Source of the DNA: Larix kaempferi
Taxonomy: Eukaryota > Streptophyta > Pinopsida > Pinales > Pinaceae
Length of the DNA: 64,000 bases
Assembly (NCBI GenBank): GCA_027924585.1
Contig: BSBM01000712.1
Location: forward strand, 3,668,001-3,732,000
Direction of reading: 5' to 3'
How positions within the stretch are numbered: position 1 is the stretch's first letter; each line of letters opens with the position of its first letter. Made by a program: the position numbers and the translations under genes. The notes beneath the pieces were generated by a model. It worked only from the letters and a program-made list of their open reading frames with translations. It had not been told where the DNA came from and ran no database searches. Positions 11,687 through 23,189 of this stretch are shown one piece after another.

Positions 11687-11985
11687 GAAATGGCGACTCA
11701 CTGGGGAAATGTCTATTGTGGTGTTTGTACAGTGGACTTGATCGTGTACACGCAGTGAAGCCTGGGTGTCTCTATAACTGATTATGTTACCTCTGGCTAT
11801 AGTTTTGGATTCTCAAGCCTCTCCTAGGCGAGACATACTGGCTCTAGTGTCTGGAGCTCATTTAGCCACTCTGTTTGTCTTTCCTTGGCTGTAGTTTCTC
11901 TAGGTGTGTGCTTTTGATTTACTGTTTTTGATCGATAGTTGTCCTTTAGGGGACATTTTGATTATATATTCTCTCTAGAGATATT
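11687..11985. other. Element C leader
   Basis: About 300 bp between the 5' LTR and the first gag-like codons. It contains the primer site and no other recognisable feature. Confidence 0.5.
11691..11707 (+). other. Element C primer-binding site
   Basis: TGGCGACTCACTGGGGA, four bases downstream of the 5' LTR. It begins with TGG as required to pair with a tRNA CCA end. The TGGCGACTC start is like the Arg-type primer sites of Tat/Ogre-related elements (recalled; tRNA identity not verified). Confidence 0.7.
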
Positions 11986-13521
11986 GTGGCATGGAGCCTT
12001 ACTCTCCGTCGGTCTTGTCGGTTGGCTAGTTTAAAGCCAACCGAGGTTTCACGCTATGTTGCTAGAGGATGTCGTAGGGATCCCTCTGAGTCTTCGAATT
12101 CTTACGAGACTTACGTCCAAGACATTATGACTGCTACACATTTCGATACTGAGGAAAAACCTTTGACTCCATCAGGTAGAGTTGAACACACTTCTGATCC
12201 CCATACTCCTCGTGAGGAGTGGGGAGGTGATCCGCTTGAGACTCAACCTGGTTCTATTTGGCATAATGCACTTGAACGAGATCCGTTCGATCCTTCGAAT
12301 CCGGATAATTATCTTTACGTAATGCTTGACTTACCCGAGGATGAAGAACAAGACGATCCTTTCATTCCTTCGTTTCCACGCAGTTATAGACACAGAATGC
12401 CATAGTTACATGACGAAACTGGCCCTATGATCAACCCAACCGCACTCTCTTTTGGTATGCCTAGTCATAGTACTATCGAACCTTCCGCTATGTTTGGTAG
12501 TCATGCTGGCACTAGTCATGCTGTTAGCCATACTATACCCACTGGGGGCACTACCCTCACCGGGGGCACTACGTTTTCCACGCACACACAGAGTATGGGA
12601 ACTGCTCATATTCCTCCAAATAATGATAATATTGGAAGACGACCCCCTCCTAGGATTGCCCAACCTAATAGGAATGTTGTTCGAAACATGACCCTCCATC
12701 CACCACCTAATACACGTGTCGCTACGCATCAACCCAGGACTACTTTTATGGATGTTAATGCTCCTCCCAACCACGGGGATGGACATATACAGCATACTTT
12801 TGCGTCCACTTCTGCCACTACTAATACTAATATAGGGGGTGGGAATATCTCTTATCCACATGGACATCACGCCACCATCCCTGCTACTAGTAACACCAAT
12901 GTTGGGGCTGGGAATACTTCTCATGCTTTTGGTCACCACACGACTACTCAAGCTAATCCTAATGCTTGGGGTGGGAACATACCATACCATTATGATCATT
13001 ACAACAAGGTTCCCGCTATGAATAGTACATACATGCCCCATGCTCATGGTGGCAACCATTACTACAACACAGTCGGTGCTGGCCACTAGTATAACCCGCC
13101 ACCCCAATATGGTACCCAAAACATGCATATACCTGCTTACTCTCAAATGGGTCAGGTAGGAGGAGGTTATCAATCCTATGGCCATGGGAAAGATTATGGT
13201 CCGTCAGGTCCTCATTATCAGTAATTTAATCCTCATGGTCAAGCTTTTGGTCCATCTTATAACACGGTTCCGTTTAACCAACCTTTTATGGGAGCTTATA
13301 ATCAAGCTTTCCAACCTCAGCTCCCATTCCTTGCACGCTTGAATCTCCCGGATCTTTCGAAGCTCACGAATGATTCGGTGTGTCACGACCCTACTTGGCC
13401 ATCGGTCCCTACCAAGATTCCTTCGGACATTCCAAAGTTTGAGAGGAAAGGTGGTGAGGACCCGGGAGATCATGTCATGACATTTCACCTTTGGTGCTCC
13501 TCCAACTCTTTGAATCATTAG
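11986..13521 (+). pseudogene. Element C gag, N-terminal part
   Basis: One phase across the interval. An Arg-rich start (MAWSLTLRRSCRLASL) leads to an acidic segment, a long His/Gly/Asn/Pro-rich low-complexity segment (about 12430-13200), and then the capsid lead-in PTWPSVPTKIPSDIPKFE and GGEDPGDHVMTFHLWCSSNS, a sequence typical of one plant Ty3/gypsy gag family. In-phase stops: TAG 12403-12405, TAG 13087-13089, TAA 13222-13224 and TAG 13519-13521. The reading phase changes shortly after 13521. The Met at 11986 is the first plausible start after the leader. Confidence 0.75.
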
Positions 13522-15304
13522 ATTATGACTATTTCAATGCACACTCACGGGGACAGCCACGAAGTGGTATGTCGAGTTGCCTGGGAACACCTATAGGGGA
13601 TTCAACGAGATTGCTTTGGTTTTCTTAGACCATTTCCTGTTTTCGGTTCGTTATGATACTGGTACTGAGTTGTTGTCCACCTTCTGTTAGAATAAGGCCA
13701 CACATATTTCTGACCACGTTCAAGAGTGGCATCGACGAAAGAGATTAGTGAAAGCCAACATTACTCCAGAGTTCCTATTGGAATGGTTCCTCAAGTCTCT
13801 ACTCCCATACATTGATAAGGATGTTTCGATGTCCGACATTGTGACTGAGGAACAAGCTATCTTGAAAGTCCTGCAGTTAGATCTAGCTTATTCTCAATAT
13901 GGCATTTTGTATGACATTATTCTTGATGCACCGAGAACAAGACACGAGTCCACGTCAGTTCCTAGACCACATGTCGATGGCATCATGGGGTCCACATGCA
14001 CTCGCCCTATAGAATTGGTAGCTAATCAGATGAAAAATTTGTCACTAAACCAGTCTACTCCTGGACAGGTTCACACCATGTCCACTTCCACTCCATCATC
14101 TAATGTACACAATGTGCAATCAACGAAACCGTCGAGTAACCAGCAACCTGGTGGTAAGAAAAAGGGGAGAAACAATCGTAGGGGTGGAAATAATGGAAGT
14201 AATAACAATAGCAATCGTAATACTCCTCGTAAAGAGAATTCCAACCCTCCTCGGGAAGGCGGTAATGCTGGCGAGGATCGTAAACCTAGGCGTAAGGTGA
14301 AATTCCCTTGCAAGATTTGTGGGGAGGATCATCTTACTCACTTATATCCTCGAATTGAAGAAGCTTTGAAGCATTTGGCACAGAGCCCAGCTGTGTTGAA
14401 GGATCCCCTTCCTCATCATCAAAACATGGCTTCGCATGCTCCCACCACTGGTTATGGTACTAATGAAATGACAACGTCTTCTTCCAATACTAGTGGTTAT
14501 GGATGTGTGAATATGGTTCAGTCGAAGGTTTGTGTTGCTACTCGTCAGCGTGATTATGGTGCACCACAACCTAATTTTGGGAGTGAGCCTCCCCCTCCTC
14601 CTGACAATTCCTTGCATATCGAGAAGCCCTCCATTATGCCGCGGATACCGAAAGGTGTTCTCAAGCGCTCTATGCATAATCCCAATGCTCTAGCCACCCA
14701 GAACTACTCCATCGTAGAAGATTTGGGCCAAACGCTGTGTGCCATGTCGGCTCTTGAAGTTTTGCAAGCCTGTCCTTCTCAGAAGCATACCCTTTTGAGT
14801 GACTTAGGAGTTCAGGATGGGGGAAATCCTAGTGTTATCAAGTTCAATACTACTGATGTCCAGCCTCGCTTGCCTTACCACGTGGCTTTTCAAATCCAGG
14901 TGGTTTTCCTTCAGAGCTTCATCAAACGTACTATGGTTGATGAAGGTGCTTCCGCATCAGTAATGTCGTTAACTTGTTGGAAAGCTCTTGGATCTCCTCC
15001 TCTACTTGTGTCTAGAACTACACTCACTGCATTTGATGGTAGATCTTTTACACCACATGGAATTATCCCTTCCCTTGTTGTCTCCTTGGGAGGTAAGTCT
15101 GTGCCTATTGAAGTCGAAGTGGTTGATGCACCCATTGACTACAACCTTTTACTGGGTCAGAACTGGATGTACGCTATGAAGGCTATCACATCTACTGTAT
15201 TTAGAGTTATCTGCTTTCCCCATGAAGGAAATATTGTGATGATCGATCAACTAGATTTTGTTGGCACTCCTTCTGCAGCATCCACGGGATTTGTAGTCCA
15301 ATAG
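13522..15304 (+). pseudogene. Element C gag (capsid/nucleocapsid) and aspartic protease
   Basis: After a small indel near 13525-13545 the frame continues with capsid motifs TATKWYVELPG, LVFLDHFLFSVRYDTGTELL and HISDHVQEWHRRKRL, then LLEWFLKSLLPYI. TAG at 13688-13690 interrupts it, and 13748-15304 is open. A basic Asn/Gly/Arg-rich region (about 14140-14300) precedes the knuckle CKICGEDHLTHLYP near 14310; its last expected Cys is Tyr. The protease follows, with active-site block VDEGASASVM (Asp codon at 14939; D-E-G in place of D-T-G) and later YNLLLGQNWM. It ends with TAG 15302-15304, but the same phase stays open on the other side. Confidence 0.8.
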
Positions 15305-16450
15305 GTTACTCATTCTCAGCCAGCAACTGGTAACATGGGTGTCGTTATGTACCCTTCATTGATGGGATCTTATGATTTCCCTTCACCCATTGCTTTTATT
15401 GAAACCATTTCTGATAATGCGCCTCCTCCATTGAATAATGTACCTTTCCAGACCTCATATTTTAGTGATCTGTGGGATCCACCTTCCACGAGTTCCCCAT
15501 CTAGGGACGTTTCGCACATCGGAATGGATATGCCCTTGTATGCAATCAAGCTTGCTTCTCAAGATGTTCAACAAGCCATTGCAGATTCGGATCTCTCTTC
15601 TTCATGGACAGTAGAGGAAGATCCCGTTATGCTGCCCGCGCGTGTAGTTGACCTATGTTGTTCACATGATTTCCTCGATGGTATCTTACCTTCAGATGAT
15701 GTTTTTATTGAGGCCATGAATGGTAATGACAAGCCTTGGGAGGATTCTCATCATCAATTTTATTTCCTTCCCACCCTTGATCTTATTGAACGAGATGAGC
15801 CTCGAGTACAACTTGCCATGCATTTGGATTTTGATCCAGGCATAGTTTTGTCTAGCCCCGGTTTGACATTAAAGTCTGATCTCCCTAGTGATGAGTCTGT
15901 AAAATCTCCTATAGATCCCCGAATCGGTGATCTTGATGAGTTTGATTCTACTTCTAGAATTTCCAACTCCCATGATGATGAATTTGCCACTGCAGATTCC
16001 TCCACGTCCTTCAGCTTTTCTCTTCATTCCGAAGTTGATCATTTTGTTCTCTCGGGTGTTGGTACTATGGCACCTTCAGTGGCTAGTTCTCCCTGCATTA
16101 TTTCTGAGGGTAATAATAGTGAAGTTGAAAATTTTTCTACCATAGTGACCTGTATCAGATATTTCTTTATGTACTTTTTAGATATGATCTTGGTACTTAT
16201 GTTTCTTGGAGATAGGATTCTTAGCTGGACTTATACTTGTTTACTGGTCCTTTTCGACATTTGCTTCGGCCATGGGAAGAATATTCAGAACCTTGCATAT
16301 AGGTTTAGGCCTCCCCATTGTTATGATGCATTTGAACCTATTACTATCCGAATTTGTAGACACCCCCTGAGTGTCCTTATCTTGATCATGTTCCTTGCAT
16401 TATGCATAGCTTTGTCCCATGCGCTTGGAACTAGTCTCGCATGTCCCTAA
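15305..16450 (+). pseudogene. Element C post-protease reading frame, unknown
   Basis: In phase with the protease after TAG 15302-15304 and open to 16450 (first Met at 15335). The first ~270 codons are acidic, Ser/Pro/Asp-rich and look coding (for example FYFLPTLDLIERDEPR). In related autonomous elements this place links protease to RT. The end is hydrophobic, with possible membrane segments near residues 270-310 and 350-365. However, the last ~90 bp belong to a repeat also found in non-coding DNA at about 16988, so the hydrophobic tail may not be real protein. No RT follows. Confidence 0.45.
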
Positions 16451-17076
16451 TACTCGTCTGCTCTCATTACAAGCATTCTTCCATATCTCCTTTGAGCTCG
16501 TTAAAAACAGTAAGGAGGTCACAAGTTTACTTTTTCGGGCCCGTTAAACCTTTACGGAAAAGATTTTTATAAAGTCTTTTTTAAGCCCTTGTTAGACTTT
16601 TTCAAAATCAAACAAGATTTCCGAGTATACTTGTTATTTCAGACTCGTTAAAGGATTTGAAGCGACATCCACTTAGGTATAAGTTTACCCATTTTCCGGA
16701 CCTTTGTGGATTAATTACGAAAAAGGTATACTCTAGTCATACGTGACTAGAAGAGTTCTTCTCCCATTGTTTTACACTTTTTCGGGTGAGGATACTAACT
16801 TTATGAAAAAAGAATCCCCTTTTATGTCGAGTTTTGATTGCATTGCATCATCTTGCTTGCCGCTTGAGCCTTGTGCCAGCTCCTGCTTACTCAGTTGTTA
16901 GCCTGGTGCCTGAGCACTTTTTCCCTGTCGAGCCCTGCAGAGCTTATATTTTCCCTTCGCAATTTGATGACCCTTTGACCCTGAGGGAACACCCCCCGAG
17001 TGTCCCCATCCTGCATGCACTTCCTTGCATTGATCATAAGTATGTTCCACTGCTTGGAACTAGTCTGCTCGCAATT
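16362..17076. repeat. Two copies of an ~85-bp segment in element C 3' region
   Basis: Copies lie at about 16362-16446 and 16988-17076. Shared landmarks are ACACCCC(C/T)GAGTGTCC, TTCCTTGCATT, GCTTGGAACTAGTCT and CTCGCA, in that order. It is an internal duplication in the non-coding half of the element. Confidence 0.7.
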
Positions 17077-18320
17077 TGACAGTCGTTCCCTCACTTGTTG
17101 TACTATAAGCAATTTTATTCTTTTTCAAGCTTTTCCCAAATATGAAAAAGACCAAAAAAAATCAAATATTCCAAAAAGCCAGATGGGATTATGGTCACTA
17201 TTTCTTGTTGGCAGTTGTTGTGTCGCCTTTGAACAGAGCATTCATTCCACTCCGTATATTATGAATTGGGACTATTGTTGGGCCTTAGGAGCTGTACTTG
17301 TTTCTCAGTTTACTCCACCGATTGGTTAAGATTCCAGTCATTATGGAGCCCTCTGTAATGCCTCCTGCATTGCACAGTTTATGTTAAGTCTATGATGCCT
17401 GAGTCTATCCATCTGCTCATGCTCTTGTTCAAAGGAAGTCTTGAAACCAGTGTCGGCCACTCCTCAGATCTCTTGACTATTGCATGTCGGTCATCCTTAT
17501 TGAGTCAGTCCGTTTCACCTGAGATCTTCCAAGTCTTTCAGCATTGCTGGTACCTCGTGCTGGTCGATGGGGGATGCCTTAATGCCCTCATTCCAGCGAG
17601 TCTCATTCTATCGACTTCAACCAATTTATTCTGGGACTTGAGGCTTAGAGTTCGGTTGAGTACCTTGAGGCTTGCAGTCATTAGTGGCAGGTTCTCTCGC
17701 CATTGACAGTTTTGGGAATACATCAATATCCCCTGATCGATGGATTCATCCTAGTTTTCAACTTCAACCCATTTATTCACACTCCGATGATTGTGCTCTA
17801 TGCCTTGATGCCCATTTTCATTATTGGTGGGTCATCTCGTGTCTGTTAACAGTATACATCATTGACCAGTAATCAGACGATGTCTCATCAGGTTTGACCC
17901 CAACTCCTTTATTCACTTGATGGGACTTGTACCGTCGAAGACTTGTGTAGAAGACCCCAGGCGATTGTGGCATTCAGTATGCTACATATGACTTTGACCT
18001 TACATCTGAGATATCACCTCTCATATTTCAGCAGTTTGTACCTCCAGTTTGCGCCAGTTGTTTCCTTTTCAACAGGAGACCATATCTTACTGTAGAGAGA
18101 TCATGGCTATGATCACTTATGACATGTATTCACTATGTACTGCCTATTCATGGCCATTGTATTAGATTGTTGTATTACTGACATGTATTCAGGGATACTA
18201 TTGTATTATGACGAGTGAGTTCCTCTTTCCACTTGTGTCTCCATCACTCCACTTCTGAGTTTTATAATGTATTTCAGCCATCGTAGCATCAGTCTCTGAC
18301 CTCACACATTAGGGGGCATC
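16451..18320. other. Element C 3' non-coding region
   Basis: About 1.9 kb without RT, RNase H or integrase motifs on either strand. It includes the second copy of the internal duplication. It ends in the purine-rich AGGGGGCATC directly before the 3' LTR (probable polypurine tract, about 18311-18320). Confidence 0.65.
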
Positions 18321-19246
18321 TGTTACAACGTAATATTCCACCCTGTGAGCATCAGCATTCTTTGTCCTATAGGATCCATTTCACTGACTCAGATCCACTT
18401 ATATCCTTCAGACATGTTTTTCCCTATTTTTATTGCTACCCACATGTTGCATCATTATAGCATGTGTACCCGCGAGTTGCATCACTATAGCCTGCGGGTA
18501 TCAAGTAAAATGGTAAAAATCACTAATTTATTACTTTTTACTCCCAGAAAGCGATCATTTGGTGACCTTTGTCTCTCCATTTGCCCGAGTAACGCCTCGA
18601 TGTGTCTTTTCACCTACCTTTGAGAGGACTATATATTGAGCACATATGGCTTATGGACGGGAGGAGAAGGGAATAGCAAGAGAACTCTAGTGGATTTTTT
18701 CCCTATCTTGAGTCTGCACTCATTGATCCTTGTAGTTGTGAACCCTTTATGTTCACCTTCCAAACTCCCATCTAGTTTGAGTTTTCCATTCATGGAGGAT
18801 TGAAGTGGTGGAGGCACAAGTGGATTGATCCAAATCTTGGTTCAGATTGGTTGCTGGCAAGGGGTCGTATCACCTTGTACTTCTTCTTGTTAATTAATAG
18901 AAATACTCATATTCTCGTCCATCATGTTGTAAATATTGTTTATTATACATTGGGTTACATTTGCTTGTGATATTATGGACCATTTCTATTGATGATGTTA
19001 ATGTCATTTATATATTATATGTACTTGTTGGATATTAGTTGTCAAGACTAATTTGCAGATTTCAAGTGCATGGATTGAAAGCTCCAATGGGGATTTACAT
19101 CAAACATTTGGATCGAGGTTGGTTACATTTCTCCATTATCTTAACATTGTCATTTATAATAGCATTGTTTTGAGAATTGAGTTGATTTCTGGTAGTCATT
19201 TGTCTGTTGTGGTATTCCCAAGCCATAGTGAGTTTTCTCCAAGACA
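18321..19246 (+). repeat. Element C 3' LTR
   Basis: 926 bp, TGTTACAACG to CTCCAAGACA, co-linear with 10761-11686. It is followed at once by the target-site copy CAAAG (19247-19251) and the resumed B' protease frame. Confidence 0.93.
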
Positions 19247-20500
19247 CAAAGCAGACATGGGAACAAATGGGGGAGTCGAATTTAACATGGTCACCAATAC
19301 AGTTGAGGCTAGCCAATCAACAAAAGGTTCTACCCTTTGGGAGGTTAGAAAATCTTGTTGTTGACATTAATGGAGTGCAAAGTAGAGCAGACTTCGAAGT
19401 GATTGAGATCGTAGATAATAGCCATCTCTATCCTGCACTATTGGGAATAGATTTGGAAACTGATAACCTCACAATTATCAACTTGAAAAATAAGAAAATG
19501 ATATTCGAAGGGTCTGATATCAGGGTCATCGCACCCTTGGATCCTTCGCAGGGACCTAGATACACTGAACCAATAAGAGAAGAATGCAGAACTCAAAATA
19601 TGGATCACATCTACAATATGACGGTAAATCAAGCAACCTACATCAATCCTACTGATGATGGCAAATTGAGTTGGTGATGTGACAGTCCTTTCATATCCGA
19701 ATCAGATGCAGGACTAGAGAACTGGCAAAGAATAATGCATGAAGTATCTACAAGGAGATGTGCGCAGATCAAGAGATCACTGCGCTGGATTGGAACAGAG
19801 GTAAGTTCAATCCCTACTTACGATGGCTTGAGTAATATTGATGCATTTTCTCAAGAATATCTTATATCATTCTCAGATGAACACAAGTTAGCAGCATTGG
19901 ACACAGCACTACGCGCTACACATGCTAGATGGTGAGCTGTGCATAAGCAGAATCTGACCACATGGGAAGAATGTAAGCACATGATGGAGATCATATTTCT
20001 AGAAGCAATTGAGCTTGTGAAAATGAAATATAATGGTCAGACTGATCCTAGAGATCACATAGAACTTTTCCTGAAGACATGGATACATAGACCGTAAACA
20101 GAGTGGGTTCATCTGTTTGTACACACATTAGAGCAGATTCCAAAGAACTGGTACATAGAAACAAAACTTCGCAGAGGGATGATAAAATGGTCTGTCATGA
20201 TTAAGAAGTTCCAAGCGACTTTCAGTTTTGAGGATGATTGTCGAAGTATAAATGAAGCGTTGCATATCATCAAAAAGAAGGTATTCAATGACACACCAGA
20301 ACTTGTGTATCAACAACTAGAATGGGCAAGACAGATAGAACATGCCCTGGAATGTTACAACTTCGCTTTAGACAATGATGAAGATGAAAACGAGGATGAA
20401 TATCCACGTGATGTTAACATACTTGAGTCAGAAGGAGAGCAGATATTATGGTCTACTTATATGGGAGAAAAAAAAAAAAAACAAATCCATGACGAAACTT
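19247..20500 (+). pseudogene. Element B' (right part): protease end and second capsid-like domain
   Basis: Resumes with QTWEQMGESNLTWSPIQLRLA, which aligns codon by codon with element B after its DLGS motif, and continues LYPALLGIDLETDNLTIINL. Next comes the unusual domain: STRRCAQIKRSLRWIGTE, PTYDGLSNIDAFSQEY, ALDTALRATHARW, YNGQTDPRDHIELFL, EWVHLFVHTLEQIPKNWYIE. This is a capsid-like block sitting after protease, as in element B. In-phase stops include TGA near 19675 (CGA in element B), TGA near 19933 (Trp in element B) and TAA near 20096. Similarity to element B ends near 20450. Confidence 0.75.
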
Positions 20501-20501
20501 G

Positions 20502-20568
20502 TGCAATTTATCAAGTTGTACCAAGTCTGCAATTTATCAAGTTGTACCAAGTCTGCAATTTATCAAGC
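20502..20568. repeat. 26-bp tandem repeat, ~2.5 copies
   Basis: Units starting at 20502, 20528 and 20554 share TGCAATTTATCAAG; the first two are identical over 26 bp. The array sits at the broken right end of B'. Confidence 0.9.
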
Positions 20569-20724
20569 TATCAAGCTATCAATGTCTGGCTGCAATATTC
20601 AAAATATTAATGTCAATACTCAATGAGACGGCGAAACAAAATCATAGCATACATGTACACCACATACCTATAACATAGTACACAATAAAACATGAAAACC
20701 ACATACCATATTACTTACCTATGG

Positions 20725-21793
20725 TCATTCGACTAGACCATCATGATCACCTTGAATACCAAGGGTTTCCTTTAACCTCTCATGCTCAGATTAGGGAAAT
20801 AAGTATCGTTCCTTTGACGAGTTCTTCCTTGGCATTGCTTGCGGCTGAAGGTTTGTGCCAATAACTAAGTTTGTATAATGGTTTACAGTCTCACCTGGTC
20901 TATAATCTTCATATGTATACCCTTTTTTATTTGCTGAGTGGGAAACCTGGTTCAAATATTCTCCTATTATAACCATCGACCCAATCAGAAAATCATTTCC
21001 CTCAGAGTCCCGTAATGGGACATTTAGGGTTTGCTTCCCCTCTAAGCAATGTGCCAGCCAATAGTCGGTGCACCATGCATTGAGTATTGGGGAAACCACT
21101 GCGTATATGTGACCTGGAAAAAATATAGTTCCAACGTTCTAGTCAACTAATTAGACACAACTAGTTGTCAAAAATATGAAAAATATAAAATAGTAACTGA
21201 ACCTGGTTGTACGAGATCTGATATGTGGTCATAGTCTGGTGAAATACTTGATTGGTCCTCCTCCAACTGGGATAATTCTGTAGCTATCTATCGACCAATG
21301 GGGAGTGATACACGGTCCCAGCTATCAACCCAATCTGTGGATTCACATTCATCCCATTCACCACTACTGCATGGAGAACAAAAACATGAGAGTTTCCTTG
21401 TCCACATTTCAAGTATAGCATTGTCCGACGTTCCAACTGAATGAAATGCACGAGTTCCTTGGATGGTCTTTCACTTAGATAATTATGATCGATCTACATC
21501 CACCACCTCCCAAAAATATCTATGTACATGTGCTTTCCTGGTTGAGTGATCTTAATTCCTTCTTTCTCCCTCCCCCATGACTGAAGCACACCATTCAACG
21601 ATGGTTTTTGCATCTCAGATGAGTGATACAATTGTGAACATAATTTATTTCTTGCGCAATGCAGTCTTGATGCACGCACCTGCTCCATCATGTTCACCTT
21701 TTCCGTGTCCGGTCTCAAAATAGTTCCAAATATGTGGCATCTTGTGCCTTTTGTGGATCATACACAACCATTGGAAGACAAGGGAATTTTTGA
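20725..21793 (-). pseudogene. Transposase-like gene, C-terminal half
   Basis: Continues the minus-strand gene whose N-terminal half is at 34760-36959; element B lies between them. Recognisable blocks in order: FKNSLVFQWLCMIHK, PHIWNYFETGHGKGEHDGAG (about 21680-21760), ASVMGEGER, RKLSCFCSPCSSGEWDECE, WCTDYWLAHCLEGKQ, GNDFLIGSMVIIGEYL, YEDYRPGETVNHYTNLVIGT, and the end GDHDGLVE with stop TGA at 20725-20727. A short intron with GT-AG ends fits at 21124-21202. Many in-phase stops (for example TAA 20791-20793) make it a pseudogene. The GKGEHDGAG block with WSDGCA on the other side looks like the second and third acidic motifs of a DDE-type nuclease (inference). I recall similar unnamed proteins in plant genomes but cannot name the family. 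Confidence 0.6.
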
Positions 21794-21798
21794 ATTGC

Positions 21799-23177
21799 TG
21801 TTGGCTGCTTTTTGGACAGACCCGAGTTTTAATGGAGCGCAGCAACAAAACCCCTTGGCGCACTGGCCCTCTCGGCAACGAGCTGCGCAGCAGCTCGAGG
21901 TCTCACCCGAAGTGGCTATGGGGGGGCTAAGGAATCAGATTTCCCTAACCCGGGCGACACGGAGACTGTTCTCTCTTCCTTGACGATTCCTCTAAGGCGA
22001 CGGTCTGACCCCTCTTCAGACTTATGAGCGCAACAGCTCTCAGCTCCTGCTCAGCAGCCTAGCTGCGCGGTACTTTCTCTCCTGTGCTAGGGACAATTAC
22101 CCTCTGCGCGGATATTCTATGCGTCGTCTCGCTAGCGCGCCCGTCGCAGCAACAAGTTCTCCTATCGCTGCGGCGAAGTTCTCTACCGAATCCTTCAACC
22201 CTTAACGATTATAATTCTCAAAGACTCTTCCAGAACTTACTCAACACACTCATAAAGATAATGCAACCTTCCTGGATATACTGTTAAGAAACTAAACAGG
22301 CAAGCACTTTAATCACACGTCACAATAGCGAGAAATATGAAGTCCACCTCCACGGGGAAAACCACGTCCACGGGAGTATCTTATATTAAACAGAAAATGA
22401 TAGACTTATACAATATGCTGCGCACACAGCTGCAGCCTTAGATCTTTCCAGGAAACTCCACGCACACAGCTGGGAGCCCTTCTCTCGATCTAGTCTCTTC
22501 CTCTCTAGAGATTACAATAGTTCAGACGTCGCCTCGAACTTTCTGCAACTCAAGGATTAGCTTCACTGCTAACCCGCTTACTGACTAGCTAGCTATCTGT
22601 CTAACCAACTAACTGACTCTCTAACATCTACCCATTACAATTATTCATATATATAGGTGGCCATGGCGGTCACACCTTTACAAAACTGTGGGCCTTTCCC
22701 AGCAGTAATCCCCAAAAACCCTAACCACGCACATGGCTAGGTGTACTGTAGGCGCCGCTTGCAGTCATGTCGCCGCTTCCTGCAGGCTCCATGAATTCCA
22801 GCGCAACTTACGGGTATGGGTGCCTCGTCCTTCGCCTTCAATGCTTTGGTCCGTTGCTCCACCTTGATCCGAGCAACCATAACTTTTGTACTTAGCTTTA
22901 AATGAGGGTAGCTGAGCCCTCTACTCCATTGCTTCATTGATTATGGTAGCTGGGCTTTCCACTCTGCTACCTTCATTCCCTTCTGACGTGCACGCGAGCT
23001 CCACGATTTCCGGTCCGTGATCTGCGCTGAGCTCCTCCATCTGGCACCGTACTGTGCACCGTCTTCTTCTGTTCCCAAAATTGGTGCTTATTCAAAACTT
23101 AGCACTTTCTCTTCCATACTTGTGCTTTTTCCTCAAAATTCGCAGCTTTTACCCTAGCTGCGGCCTCGGCTCAAACA
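21799..23177 (-). repeat. Element B 3' LTR
   Basis: Shares nearly all its length with 33349-34759: the blocks starting ACCCCTTGGCGCACTGGCCC at 21847 and ending GCCTCGGCTC near 23172 are co-linear in both. The first ~50 bp (outer edge) are diverged and about 28 bp shorter than in the partner. A TATA-like CATATATATAG is at 22647-22657. It ends beside the G-rich TTAGGGGCC (minus strand), a weak polypurine tract. Confidence 0.9.
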
Positions 23178-23189
23178 GGCCCCTAACAC

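Larger units (their letters stand above)
10761..19246 (+). mobile_element. Element C: non-autonomous gag-protease LTR retrotransposon
   Basis: Complete 8486-bp insertion with two 926-bp direct LTRs (10761-11686 and 18321-19246), each starting TGTTACAACG and ending in CA. It is flanked by the 5-bp target duplication CAAAG at 10756-10760 and 19247-19251. The primer site is at 11691-11707; a purine-rich AGGGGGC run precedes the right LTR. Coding capacity is gag and protease only. No RT, RNase H or integrase motif is found in any frame, so it must have used enzymes of another element. Removing it plus one CAAAG rejoins the B' protease frame exactly. By eye the first ~335 bp of the two LTRs differ at about 19 sites. 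Confidence 0.9.

Noticed and set aside
12406-13185. 259-codon minus-strand frame
   Set aside because: Antisense shadow of the low-complexity His/Gly/Asn-rich gag region of element C.
22737-22937. 66-codon minus-strand frame repeated at 34319-34519
   Set aside because: Both lie at equivalent places in the two LTRs of element B.
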